Source of the DNA: an uncultured Opitutaceae bacterium
Lineage (GTDB): Bacteria > Verrucomicrobiota > Verrucomicrobiia > Opitutales > Opitutaceae
Assembly (NCBI GenBank): GCA_937128785.1
Contig: CAKZMS010000027.1
Span: forward strand, 1 to 8,023
DNA length: 8,023 nt
Direction of reading: 5' to 3'
The notes below the pieces were generated by a model, which saw nothing but the letters and a program-made list of their open reading frames with translations, made no database searches and was not told the DNA's origin. Shown in pieces: positions 1 to 7,437 of this stretch. Within the stretch, counting starts at the first letter, position 1; every line of letters starts with the position of its first letter. The position numbers and the translations under genes were made by a program.

Positions 1-185
1 ATTCACCCTTCCCAGAACCGCCAGCATTTTTGCACAAAATGTTCACCTATGCGTGGTGCTTCAGGAGGAGATAAGCGTCTTCAACAAGTCGCCCGCTTTC
101 CGAGATAAGTGCTTGAAATACCCTGCTCAGTCGGGACGCTTTCGCATTCCTCGTGCCTACTTTCCGCGAGCCGATTTAAGTTCAC
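1..185. other. 5' leader upstream of the oxidase operon, no supported gene
   Basis: No gene can be supported here. All three forward frames are open at the left edge. One ends at TAA 72-74, one at TAA 106-108, and the third runs on into ctaC out of frame, so an upstream gene tail could be present but cannot be identified from 20-35 codons. A purine-rich stretch (AGGAGGAG, 63-70) looks like a ribosome binding site but has no start codon at a useful distance. Promoter candidates are poor: TTGAAA at 113-118 resembles a -35 box but has no good -10 at 16-18 bases, and GATAAG at 104-109 is a weak -10 with a poor -35 at 80-85. The oxidase promoter may lie here or further left. Confidence 0.5.
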
Positions 186-1502
186 ATGCGTTCCTCCGTC
201 CTTACCGAACAGCCGCGTCGCCGATTTTGGCAGATGTTGCTTGTCGCCCTCATCCCTTTGCTGAGCGGCGGCTGGCTCAGCGGTCCTCAATCCACCTTCG
301 ATACCAAAGGCCCCGTTGCTGAGACCCAGCTCGAGGTGTTTTACGTCACCCTCTGGGTTACGATGATCATCTTCGCGATCGTTGGCTCCGTGCTGGCTTA
401 CACGACCTGGAAGTTCAAAGCGCGCAATGCCGCCGATGAGCACGCCGAGCCGCCGCCTCAGGGCCACGGCAACCCGCTGGTGGAGCTCAGCCTGATCGTC
501 GCTTCGATCCTCGCCCTCGTCGTCATCGCGGTGCCCACGCTGAAAGCAATCTGGTATACCTACGACGTGCCTGAGGACCAAATGGATATGGCCTATGAGG
601 TGAACGCCATCGGCTACCAGTGGTGGTTCAAATTCGAATACCCCACGGAGATGACCCCTCAGCCCTTCGGCGGCGAGGCCCCCCTCGTGAGTGCCAACGA
701 ACTGGTGATCCCCGCCGGGCGCCCCGTTCGCGTCAACCTGCGCACCGTGGACGTCATCCACTCCTTCTGGGTCCCCAAGCTCGCCGGCAAGGTCGACATG
801 ATCCCGAACCGCGGCAACCACCTCTGGCTCCAAGCCGACGAGCCCGGATACTTCTGGGGACAGTGCGCGGAATTCTGTGGTGAGTCTCACGCCGTCATGC
901 GCTTCCGCGTGATCGCCCTCGCCGAAGACGACTTCGCGAACTGGCTGGAGAACCAAAAACTGCCAGCCCGCACCGTCGAAGCCGCCGAAGACGCGGAAAT
1001 CCTCGCGGCCATGCCCGACTACGGCACATTTGAGGTCAACCAGGCCGGCTGGTCGGAAGAGTTTGATGCCGATCCCATGGGTAACTGGGAAGCCTGGCAG
1101 GAAATTCCCGCCGAGGGCGAAGAGGATCCCGCCCTGATCGCCGCCGGACGTCGCGCATTTGTCGAAAACCGCTGCGCGGGCTGCCACATGGTTCGCGGCC
1201 ACGAAGGCATGGGCAACATCGGCCCGGACCTCACCCGCATCGGCTCCCGCACGACGGTCGCCGCCGGTCTCCTCGAGAATACGCCGGAGAATCTTTACCG
1301 CTGGATCACCGAACCCGATCGCGTGAAGCCGGGCAATTACATGTATCACTCCCGGATCGTGACGCCCAAGGGCATGGTCACGATGCCGGGCTACACCACC
1401 CGCGATCCCGCCACGGGCGAACGGGCACCCTCCCCCGGTGACATTGAAGTCACCCCGGAAGAGGGGCACGCCCTCGTCGCTTACCTCAAGAGCTTAAAAT
1501 AA
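186..1502 (+). CDS. ctaC: Cytochrome c oxidase subunit II with fused cytochrome c domain (caa3 type)
   Basis: This subunit accepts electrons into the caa3 oxidase at the outer face of the membrane. The 438-residue protein has a basic N-terminus and hydrophobic stretch (about 14-32), two transmembrane helices (about 51-73 and 99-121), a cupredoxin domain (about 135-250) and a C-terminal cytochrome c domain (about 313-438). CuA ligands are visible: His192 in VIHSFW, then Cys227, Glu229, Cys231, His235 and Met238 in QCAEFCGESHAVM. Heme c attaches at Cys330-Ala-Gly-Cys333-His334, and Met400 in TMPGY is the likely sixth ligand. The N-terminal region lacks a lipobox cysteine, unlike many caa3 subunit II lipoproteins. 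An acidic, Trp-containing linker of about 55 residues (258-312) separates the CuA and heme c domains. The ATG at 186 was chosen because it keeps the RRR n-region before the hydrophobic stretch; no strong ribosome binding site precedes it. The stop lies 7 bases before ctaD. Confidence 0.96.
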   Translation: MRSSVLTEQPRRRFWQMLLVALIPLLSGGWLSGPQSTFDTKGPVAETQLEVFYVTLWVTMIIFAIVGSVLAYTTWKFKARNAADEHAEPPPQGHGNPLVELSLIVASILALVVIAVPTLKAIWYTYDVPEDQMDMAYEVNAIGYQWWFKFEYPTEMTPQPFGGEAPLVSANELVIPAGRPVRVNLRTVDVIHSFWVPKLAGKVDMIPNRGNHLWLQADEPGYFWGQCAEFCGESHAVMRFRVIALAEDDFANWLENQKLPARTVEAAEDAEILAAMPDYGTFEVNQAGWSEEFDADPMGNWEAWQEIPAEGEEDPALIAAGRRAFVENRCAGCHMVRGHEGMGNIGPDLTRIGSRTTVAAGLLENTPENLYRWITEPDRVKPGNYMYHSRIVTPKGMVTMPGYTTRDPATGERAPSPGDIEVTPEEGHALVAYLKSLK

Positions 1503-1509
1503 GTCACCC

Positions 1510-3465
1510 ATGGACCAATCCATTCCCAAAAACGAATTCATCGGGCACGAAGAGGGGCACGCGACGGAGACCAAGCGCTCTTGGCTCTTTACTCGCCCGG
1601 ATCACAAGACCGGCATCGTCAGCTGGTTGACAACCGTCGACCACAAGCGCATCGGCTTTCTCTACGGTATCAGCGCCCTGTTCTTCTTCTTGGTGGGCGG
1701 CGTCGAGGCCCTGATGATTCGGATGCAGTTGGCCGTGCCCAACAACGACTTCATCTCCGCGCAGACCTACAACGAGATGTTCACGATGCACGCGACGACG
1801 ATGATCTTCCTCGCCGTCATGCCGCTCTCGGCCGCGTTCTTCAATTACATCATGCCGCTCCAGATTGGCGCGCGCGACGTGGCATTCCCGCGTCTCAACG
1901 GCTTCGCCTTCTGGGTGTTCCTGGCCGGTGCGGTCATCCTCAATATTGGATTCTTCGCCAAATCCGGCCTGCCCGACGTGGGTTGGTTCGGCTACGCCCC
2001 GCTCACCGCGACCGCCTTTTCGAGTGAATTTGCCGGGGACATGTCGACGGACATGTGGGTCATGGGGCTGCAGTTGCTCGGTGTCTCCTCCGTGGTCGGC
2101 TCACTGAACTTCATCGTTACGATCATCAACATGCGCGCGCCCGGGCTCACCATGATGCGTTTGCCGGTGTTCACGTGGATGACCCTTTTCACCGCCTTCC
2201 TCATCATCCTCTCCTTCCCCGCGATCACCATCGCGCTGGTCGAGGTCATGATGGACCGCAATTTCGGCACGCACTTCTTTGAAGTTTCGGGCGGCGGTCT
2301 CCCCATCCTTTGGCAGCACTTGTTCTGGGTGTTTGGTCACCCGGAGGTTTACATCCTCATCCTCCCGGCCATGGGTATCATCTCCGAGATTCTGCCCACC
2401 TTCTCCCGTAAGCCTCTGTTCGGCTACCCGATCGTGGTCTTCTCCGGCGCGGTCATCGGTCTGCTCGGATTCGGCGTGTGGTCTCACCACATGTTCACCA
2501 CGGGAATGGGCACCGTCGCTACGGCCGCCTTCACCCTCGCCACCATGGCGATCGCGGTGCCCACCGGCGTTAAAATCTTCAACTGGATTGGCACGCTCTG
2601 GCAGGGCCATCTCATGATGCGGACGCCGATGATGTTCGCCCTCGGTTTTGTCTGGATGTTCATGATGGGCGGTTTCTCCGGCATCATGCACTCGGCGGCC
2701 CCAGCCGACGCCCAACAGCAGGACAGCTATTTCGTCGTGGCCCACTTCCACTACGTGCTCATCGGTGGATCGATCTTCGCGCTCCTCGCTGGTATCCACT
2801 ACTGGTTCCCGCTGATGTTTGGCCGCATCGTATCTGAATTCTGGGGCAAGCTCTCCTTCTGGGTGATCTTTATCGGATTCAACGTGACGTTCTTCCCGCT
2901 TCACTTCGTGGGTCTGAACGGCATGCCCCGCCGTACCTTCACCTACGATGACAACATGGGTTGGAGCTCGATCAATCTGCTCTCCACCATCGGTGCGTTC
3001 ATCCTCGGTATCGGCATCGCCGTCTACTTCGGTGTGATGATCTACACCTACTACAAAGGAGCGAAGACCAAGCGGGATCCCTGGGATGGCCGCACGCTGG
3101 AATGGTCGATTCCCAATCCTCCGCCCCATCACAACTTCGATGTGACCCCGCAGGTGCATGCCCGGGACGCCTACTGGTATGAAAAACACCATAAGGCTGA
3201 GATCGAAGCCGAGAAGGCGAAGCAGGCAGCGGATGATGAGGCCCATGGTGGCATCCACATGCCCAGCAATTCCTGGTTCCCCATCATCACGGCCGCGGGG
3301 ATGCTCCTCGGTGCCATCTTCTTCTGTAACCACAACTTCACGGGAGCCATTGTGGGAGGTGTCATCACCTTCTTCGGCGCTTGGATGTGGGCGGTCGAAG
3401 GTCCGGGCGGTTATCACCTGCACCCTACCAAAGCAGGTGACGGCGATGCCGACGCGAAGCACTGA
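1510..3465 (+). CDS. ctaD: Cytochrome c oxidase subunit I (caa3 type, A1-like)
   Basis: This is the catalytic subunit that reduces O2 to water and pumps protons. The core helices span about residues 45-515. Heme a ligands are His94 (FTMHATTM) and His414; heme a3 is bound by His412 (VVAHFHYV). CuB ligands are His277 in GHPEVY plus His326 and His327 in WSHHMF, with Tyr281 placed for the His-Tyr crosslink. Proton-path residues are present: Asn112, Asp123 and Asn130 of the D path, Glu279 in GHPEVY and Lys355 in PTGVKIF of the K path, which indicates an A1-type enzyme. At 651 residues it is longer than a 12-helix subunit I. After a charged segment (about 556-580, rich in Lys, Glu and Ala) there are two further helices (about 589-607 and 611-628), as in Bacillus-type CtaD. 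It starts 7 bases after ctaC, with no obvious Shine-Dalgarno, so translation may depend on the upstream gene. Confidence 0.97.
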   Translation: MDQSIPKNEFIGHEEGHATETKRSWLFTRPDHKTGIVSWLTTVDHKRIGFLYGISALFFFLVGGVEALMIRMQLAVPNNDFISAQTYNEMFTMHATTMIFLAVMPLSAAFFNYIMPLQIGARDVAFPRLNGFAFWVFLAGAVILNIGFFAKSGLPDVGWFGYAPLTATAFSSEFAGDMSTDMWVMGLQLLGVSSVVGSLNFIVTIINMRAPGLTMMRLPVFTWMTLFTAFLIILSFPAITIALVEVMMDRNFGTHFFEVSGGGLPILWQHLFWVFGHPEVYILILPAMGIISEILPTFSRKPLFGYPIVVFSGAVIGLLGFGVWSHHMFTTGMGTVATAAFTLATMAIAVPTGVKIFNWIGTLWQGHLMMRTPMMFALGFVWMFMMGGFSGIMHSAAPADAQQQDSYFVVAHFHYVLIGGSIFALLAGIHYWFPLMFGRIVSEFWGKLSFWVIFIGFNVTFFPLHFVGLNGMPRRTFTYDDNMGWSSINLLSTIGAFILGIGIAVYFGVMIYTYYKGAKTKRDPWDGRTLEWSIPNPPPHHNFDVTPQVHARDAYWYEKHHKAEIEAEKAKQAADDEAHGGIHMPSNSWFPIITAAGMLLGAIFFCNHNFTGAIVGGVITFFGAWMWAVEGPGGYHLHPTKAGDGDADAKH

Positions 3466-3497
3466 TACTAAAACCCTCTTCCCTACAGGTATACGTA

Positions 3498-4355
3498 ATG
3501 AGTTCCCACGCCGCCGCTGCCGGCCATATTGACCACCACCACGACGCGACCACGACGACCGGTATTCCGCACAAGAAGCTCTTCATGTGGGCTTTCTTGG
3601 CTTCGGACTGCATGTTCTTCGGTTCGCTGATCGCCACCCACCTGATCTACCGGCTCCACCCTCCGGTAGGCACCCCGGATCCTCGCGATATCTTCGCGAT
3701 CGAACTGACATCCGGATCCACGTTCATTTTGCTCATGTCCTCGCTGCTCATGGCGTTGGCCGTGAACGCTTGCCAACAGGGCAACGTGGCCACGACCCGC
3801 AAGATGCTCCTGGGCACCATCGTCTTCGGTTTGGTGTTTCTGGGCATTCAGGTCTATGAGTTCCTTCACTTCATCCACGCCTACGGTCTGACGCTCTCCA
3901 GCAGCGTTTTCGGCTCCACCTTCTACACGCTGACCGGCACCCACGGTGTCCACGTGGCGATCGGTGTCCTCTGGCTGATTCTGATGTATGTCCGGTCCTT
4001 CAAACCGGCGGATGAATCGGACGGCCAAGGTTGGATCCTCCGGGGATTTTTCCACTTCCTGAACTTTGCCGCCATGGTAGTGCTCAGCATCTACACGCTG
4101 CTGGCCTTGGTTCACGGTTACGAGGAAGGCCACGGACTCGCTTACTTCTTCAGCAACCACTTCATCGCCTTCTTCGGATGTATCGCCCTCCTCGGCGGAC
4201 TCATCTGGTTTGCGAAGGCGCGGGGACCCGTCGAATTTGGCGAAGCCAACGCCATCGACGTGGAGTCGATGGGCCTCTACTGGCACTTTGTTGACATCGT
4301 CTGGATCGTGATCTTCCCGGTTGTTTACCTTCTCGAATACATCGTCCTGCCATGA
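3498..4355 (+). CDS. ctaE: Cytochrome c oxidase subunit III with extra internal helix pair
   Basis: This membrane subunit packs against subunit I and supports sustained proton uptake and enzyme stability. Family motifs are present: FLASDCMFFGSL near 33-44, the QVYEFLHF helix with Glu121, FGS-TFYTLTGTHGVHV (138-153), and YWHFVDIVWI (261-270) followed by YLLEY. The protein starts with a His-rich, probably cytosolic, tail (H10, H13-H15). It has about seven hydrophobic segments: 28-50, 72-92, 103-126, 143-166, 184-206, 218-239 and 262-284. Bacterial caa3 subunit III is usually about 200 residues with five helices. Here about 75 residues carrying helices five and six lie between the HGVHV helix and the final WHFVD helix, giving 285 residues. 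A weak AGG lies 9 bases before the ATG. The 3' end overlaps ctaF by ATGA, so the two genes are translationally coupled. Confidence 0.95.
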   Translation: MSSHAAAAGHIDHHHDATTTTGIPHKKLFMWAFLASDCMFFGSLIATHLIYRLHPPVGTPDPRDIFAIELTSGSTFILLMSSLLMALAVNACQQGNVATTRKMLLGTIVFGLVFLGIQVYEFLHFIHAYGLTLSSSVFGSTFYTLTGTHGVHVAIGVLWLILMYVRSFKPADESDGQGWILRGFFHFLNFAAMVVLSIYTLLALVHGYEEGHGLAYFFSNHFIAFFGCIALLGGLIWFAKARGPVEFGEANAIDVESMGLYWHFVDIVWIVIFPVVYLLEYIVLP

Positions 4356-4702
4356 GTGATTCTGCTTCTGTCGCCTCCGCTGAGGCCCACGCCCACGAGG
4401 GTAAATTCCACGTATTTGTCCAACTGGCGATGATCCTTGCGGTCATCACCGGCCTGGAGCTGCTGGTGATCTACATGCCTTTGGCCAACTGGCTCATCAT
4501 CACTTTGTTGATGGCCATGTCCGCGGTTAAGTTCATTGCCGTTATCTGGATCTTCATGCATCTCAAGTGGGATAAGCGATTTCTCACGGTGCTGTTTGTG
4601 ATCGGAATGATCATCGGTGGAGGCACCCTGTGGGCCCTGCTTCTGTTGCACGGCGCCAAGGACTCTGCTCCCGTCGGTCCCGCTTACGAAGAATTGGGCT
4701 AG
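4352..4702 (+). CDS. ctaF: Cytochrome c oxidase subunit IV, prokaryotic type
   Basis: This is a small accessory membrane subunit of the caa3 oxidase (prokaryotic COX4 family). The 116 residues contain a short His/Ala-rich N-terminus and three helices at about 21-41, 46-67 and 77-99. The family pattern of a Lys inside the second helix (AVKFIAVIWIFMHLKWD, Lys60 to Asp74) is clear, followed by a short basic turn (DKR) and the third helix. Length and topology match the usual size of about 95-120 residues. Its ATG lies in the ATGA overlap with the ctaE stop, which fixes the start and indicates coupled translation. It is the last gene before the intrinsic terminator at 4729-4753, so the ctaCDEF structural genes form one transcription unit. 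Confidence 0.93.
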   Translation: MSDSASVASAEAHAHEGKFHVFVQLAMILAVITGLELLVIYMPLANWLIITLLMAMSAVKFIAVIWIFMHLKWDKRFLTVLFVIGMIIGGGTLWALLLLHGAKDSAPVGPAYEELG

Positions 4703-4728
4703 AGGAATCTGCCCCCTCCCAGTTGACG

Positions 4729-4753
4729 AGGCGACCAAACGGTCGCCTTTTTT
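4729..4753 (+). terminator. Intrinsic (Rho-independent) terminator after ctaF
   Basis: An 8-base perfect stem (AGGCGACC at 4729-4736 with GGTCGCCT at 4741-4748) closes an AAAC loop and runs into six T residues (4748-4753, the first also in the stem). It lies 27 bases after the ctaF stop and 35 bases before the ctaG start, so it should end most ctaCDEF transcripts. Expression of ctaG would then come from read-through or from a promoter in the short gap. Confidence 0.85.
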
Positions 4754-4787
4754 GGGTCCCGGATCCGCGCCCTATCAATCACTGTCC

Positions 4788-5588
4788 ATGTCTCTAATCG
4801 ATCTTCGCCACTGGCATAATGAACCCTACCTCATCGGTGGGCTCCTGCTGCTGGCGTGGGGTTACGCCCTCGCGGTGGGGCCATTTCGGCAGCGGTTGGG
4901 ACTGCTCGAACCGGTCTCCCGGTTGCGGCAAACCAGTTACTACGGCTCCCTGATTTTGTTCTACCTGGCGGTGGGTTCACCCTTCGACCAGTTGGGCGAA
5001 CGCTTCCTGTTCTCGGCCCACATGGCTCAACACGTGATCCTGATCTATCCCTGCGCCGTAATGTGGCTGCTGGGCTGGCCCGCGCCTCTGCTCGACGGCC
5101 TGATCCAACGCATGGGCCGCTCCCATTTTTTCGGGTGGTTCCTCACGCGCCCCTTGGTGGCGGGAACGCTCTACGTGATGGTGCACAGTATTTGGCACAT
5201 TCCCGCACTCTCCGACCTGGCGCTGCAGGATCGATTTGTGCACGTCATGGAGCACCTCAGTTTCTTTGCCACCGCCATCTTGTTTTGGTGGCCCGTGGTG
5301 ACCCGCTCCACGCGCTGGCCGCCCCTCCGCCTACCGGCTCAGATGATCTACCTTTTCGCCGTCGCCGTGGCGTTTACGCCGCTGTTCGCCTTCATCTCCT
5401 TCTCCAGCGAAGTGATTTATCCCACGTATGAATTTGCTCCCCGCCTGATTGAGGGATTCAGCCCCATGGATGACCAACTGCTGGCCGGGGCGATCATGAA
5501 ACTCGGTAACGTCGTGGTGACCGTGGCCGGATTTACCATCATTTTCCTGCTCTGGTATCGCCAAAGCGAGCGGGCCCACGGGGTCTAA
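4788..5588 (+). CDS. ctaG: Cytochrome c oxidase assembly factor CtaG (caa3_CtaG family)
   Basis: This is an integral membrane protein of the family needed to form active caa3 oxidase in Bacillus; a role in copper-centre maturation is suspected for the family. It is unrelated to the Cox11-like protein that shares the name CtaG in proteobacteria. The 266 residues have about seven hydrophobic segments. Family landmarks are SAHMAQH (His78, His82), MVHSIWHIP (His133, His137), HVMEHLSF (His152, His156) and the C-terminal MDDQLLAGAIMK block (Asp229-Gln230, Lys238). The frame is open further left, into ctaF and through the terminator, but the residues before Met at 4788 are not family-like and include the terminator sequence, so the ATG at 4788 is preferred. 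There is no clear Shine-Dalgarno site. The gene follows the structural oxidase genes, as in ctaCDEFG of Bacillus, but is separated from them by the terminator. Confidence 0.93.
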   Translation: MSLIDLRHWHNEPYLIGGLLLLAWGYALAVGPFRQRLGLLEPVSRLRQTSYYGSLILFYLAVGSPFDQLGERFLFSAHMAQHVILIYPCAVMWLLGWPAPLLDGLIQRMGRSHFFGWFLTRPLVAGTLYVMVHSIWHIPALSDLALQDRFVHVMEHLSFFATAILFWWPVVTRSTRWPPLRLPAQMIYLFAVAVAFTPLFAFISFSSEVIYPTYEFAPRLIEGFSPMDDQLLAGAIMKLGNVVVTVAGFTIIFLLWYRQSERAHGV

Positions 5589-5640
5589 AATTAAGCTGGG
5601 AGGCCGTCGGGGCGGCACTAGGGTGGCGGGGCACCTAACC

Positions 5641-7437
5641 ATGAATTGGGAGATCATATTCGTTTTCGTCCTGCTGATCCTCACGCTGGGCAGCTTTGTG
5701 TGGGAAAAGGTCCCGCCCGACGTCACCGCCGTCGGTCTATTCGCCATCCTGCTCCTGACAGGACTGCTCCCCCACGACAACGCCTTCGCGGTGTTTTCCA
5801 ACCCCGCTCCCGTAACGGTGGGGGCCATGTTTATCCTAAGCGCAGCGCTGGTTAAATGCGGGGTGGTCGACCGCATATCGGGTTTTGTGGAGCGGGCGAG
5901 CAGTCTGCCCTATCCGATTGTGATCCTCATCATGGTGGCGCTGGTCGCCACCTTGTCGGCTTTCGTCAACAACACCCCCGTAGTCGTAGTGTTCTTGCCG
6001 GTGATTCTCGGCCTGGCACGGAAGATGAAACTCGCGCCCTCCAAACTGCTGATCCCCCTGTCCTATGCCGCGGTGCTGGGCGGCACGTGTACCCTGGTGG
6101 GCACCAGCACCAACCTGATCGTCAACGGCATCGCCGTAGCCAACGGCCAACCGACCGTGCGCCTGTTCGAATTGGCCCAACTCGGCGTGCCCGTCGCCAT
6201 CATCGGGGGCATCTATCTGGCGATCGTGGGCAAAAAGGTTCTGCCCGTGCGGGAGATGCTCACCGATATCCTCACCGAGGAAGAGCGGCGCGAATACCTC
6301 ACCGAAGCCTTCGTGCAACCGGACTCGGCGATGATCGGAAAAACCTTGAGTGATTCTGGCCTCAAACGCTCCCGCGGCGTGCAGGTACTGGAAATCGTCC
6401 GCCATGGCGTCGCCATCCCCATCGATCCAAAGGAAACGACCCTCGAGTCCGGGGATCGACTGTTTCTTTCCTGCCGCCCCAAGGGTATCGCGGCCGCCCG
6501 CAGTGTGGAAGGCTTGGATTTGGTATCCGATCTGGAGCTCGGCCTCGAACAAATCGCCGCCCACGAGGGGTCTCTGGTAGAAGCCGTGGTGCTGCCCCAA
6601 TCCGATTTGGTCGGGCGCACGGTCCGGGGCGTGAACTTCCGCCAACGTTTCCGGATGGTCGCGGTCGCCCTGCACCGGAAAGGACAAAACGTGCGGGAGG
6701 CCATCGAAACCCTGCCCATCGAGCCGGGTGACGTGCTGCTGATGATGGGCACCGACGAAGCGATCAACGCCCTGCGCGGCAGCGACGATCTCGTGCTCTT
6801 CGATCGCGCCCGCACCCCCGCAAAATCTCCCACCGCCAAAATCGCTCTCGTGCTGGGCGTCATTGCCAGCGTGATCGGCTGCGCGGCCCTCGGGATTCTG
6901 CCCATCGAAATCGCCGCGGTCACCGGGGTGGTGGTATTACTGGTCTCTGGCGTGCTGACCTCCAAGGAGGCCTACGGTTCAGTGGAGTGGAATCTGATCT
7001 TCCTCATCTTCGGCATGTTGGCCATGGGCATGGCCCTTGAATCGACGGGGGCAGCAAGTCTCTTGGCGACCGGATTGGTGGAGGCGATCAATGCCATCGG
7101 GGCCAGTGAACATCGGGCGATCCTCGCCCTCGCCATCATCTATCTGACCACGATGGTGCTGACCGAGATTCTCTCCAACACCGCGATCGCCGCCTTGATG
7201 GCCCCGATCGCCCTGCAAGTGGCCGCCGAGATGGGAGTCGATCCGCGTCCGTTCGTGGTGGGAGTGATGTTCGCCGCCTCCGCCGCCTTCTCCACGCCTA
7301 TTGGCTACCAAACCAACACCTATGTCTACGGCGTCGGGGGCTATCGCTTCACGGACTTCTTCAAGATCGGGTTTCCGCTCAATATGCTCTGCTTCACGGT
7401 GGCGGTGATTTACGTGCCCAGGATCTGGCCGTTCTAG
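5641..7437 (+). CDS. SLC13/DASS-family permease with two RCK_C (TrkA-C) domains
   Basis: This is a probable secondary transporter of the divalent anion:Na+ symporter superfamily, in the inner membrane. The 598 residues have an N-terminal helix block (about 3-200), two consecutive cytosolic RCK_C/TrkA-C-like domains (about 218-295 and 303-388) and a C-terminal helix block (about 398-595). Each membrane half carries the family's inverted-repeat signatures: FVNNTPVVVVFLP (Asn110-Asn111-Thr112) with GTSTNL (154-159), and LSNTAIAALMAPIA (Ser512-Asn513-Thr514) with STPIGYQTN (551-559). Relatives are annotated as sulfate, dicarboxylate or other anion carriers, and the substrate cannot be read here. 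A GTG at 5623 would add six residues; the ATG at 5641 is preferred because it directly precedes the first helix. The gene lies 52 bases after ctaG with no terminator visible between them, so co-transcription is possible. Confidence 0.9.
   Translation: MNWEIIFVFVLLILTLGSFVWEKVPPDVTAVGLFAILLLTGLLPHDNAFAVFSNPAPVTVGAMFILSAALVKCGVVDRISGFVERASSLPYPIVILIMVALVATLSAFVNNTPVVVVFLPVILGLARKMKLAPSKLLIPLSYAAVLGGTCTLVGTSTNLIVNGIAVANGQPTVRLFELAQLGVPVAIIGGIYLAIVGKKVLPVREMLTDILTEEERREYLTEAFVQPDSAMIGKTLSDSGLKRSRGVQVLEIVRHGVAIPIDPKETTLESGDRLFLSCRPKGIAAARSVEGLDLVSDLELGLEQIAAHEGSLVEAVVLPQSDLVGRTVRGVNFRQRFRMVAVALHRKGQNVREAIETLPIEPGDVLLMMGTDEAINALRGSDDLVLFDRARTPAKSPTAKIALVLGVIASVIGCAALGILPIEIAAVTGVVVLLVSGVLTSKEAYGSVEWNLIFLIFGMLAMGMALESTGAASLLATGLVEAINAIGASEHRAILALAIIYLTTMVLTEILSNTAIAALMAPIALQVAAEMGVDPRPFVVGVMFAASAAFSTPIGYQTNTYVYGVGGYRFTDFFKIGFPLNMLCFTVAVIYVPRIWPF

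Noticed and set aside
1..27. Possible divergent gene starting at ATG on the minus strand at 27
   Set aside because: Only nine codons are visible and the nearest purine-rich site is about 20 bases away, too little to support a gene.
53..322. Forward open frame before and into ctaC
   Set aside because: It overlaps the start of ctaC out of frame and encodes no recognisable sequence; the AGGAGGAG at 63-70 lies inside it rather than before its start.
81..1469. Long open frame on the minus strand opposite ctaC (462 codons)
   Set aside because: It is the antisense shadow of a clearly functional subunit II gene in GC-rich DNA; its translation is low-complexity, His/Gly/Asp-rich and shows no family features.
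2101..3462. Long open frame on the minus strand opposite ctaD (453 codons)
   Set aside because: Antisense shadow of subunit I; its His/Glu/Arg-rich composition reflects the reverse complement of membrane-helix codons.
4617..4787. N-terminal extension of ctaG from an ATG inside ctaF
   Set aside because: The added residues overlap ctaF and the terminator hairpin and do not resemble the CtaG family, which begins near the Met at 4788.
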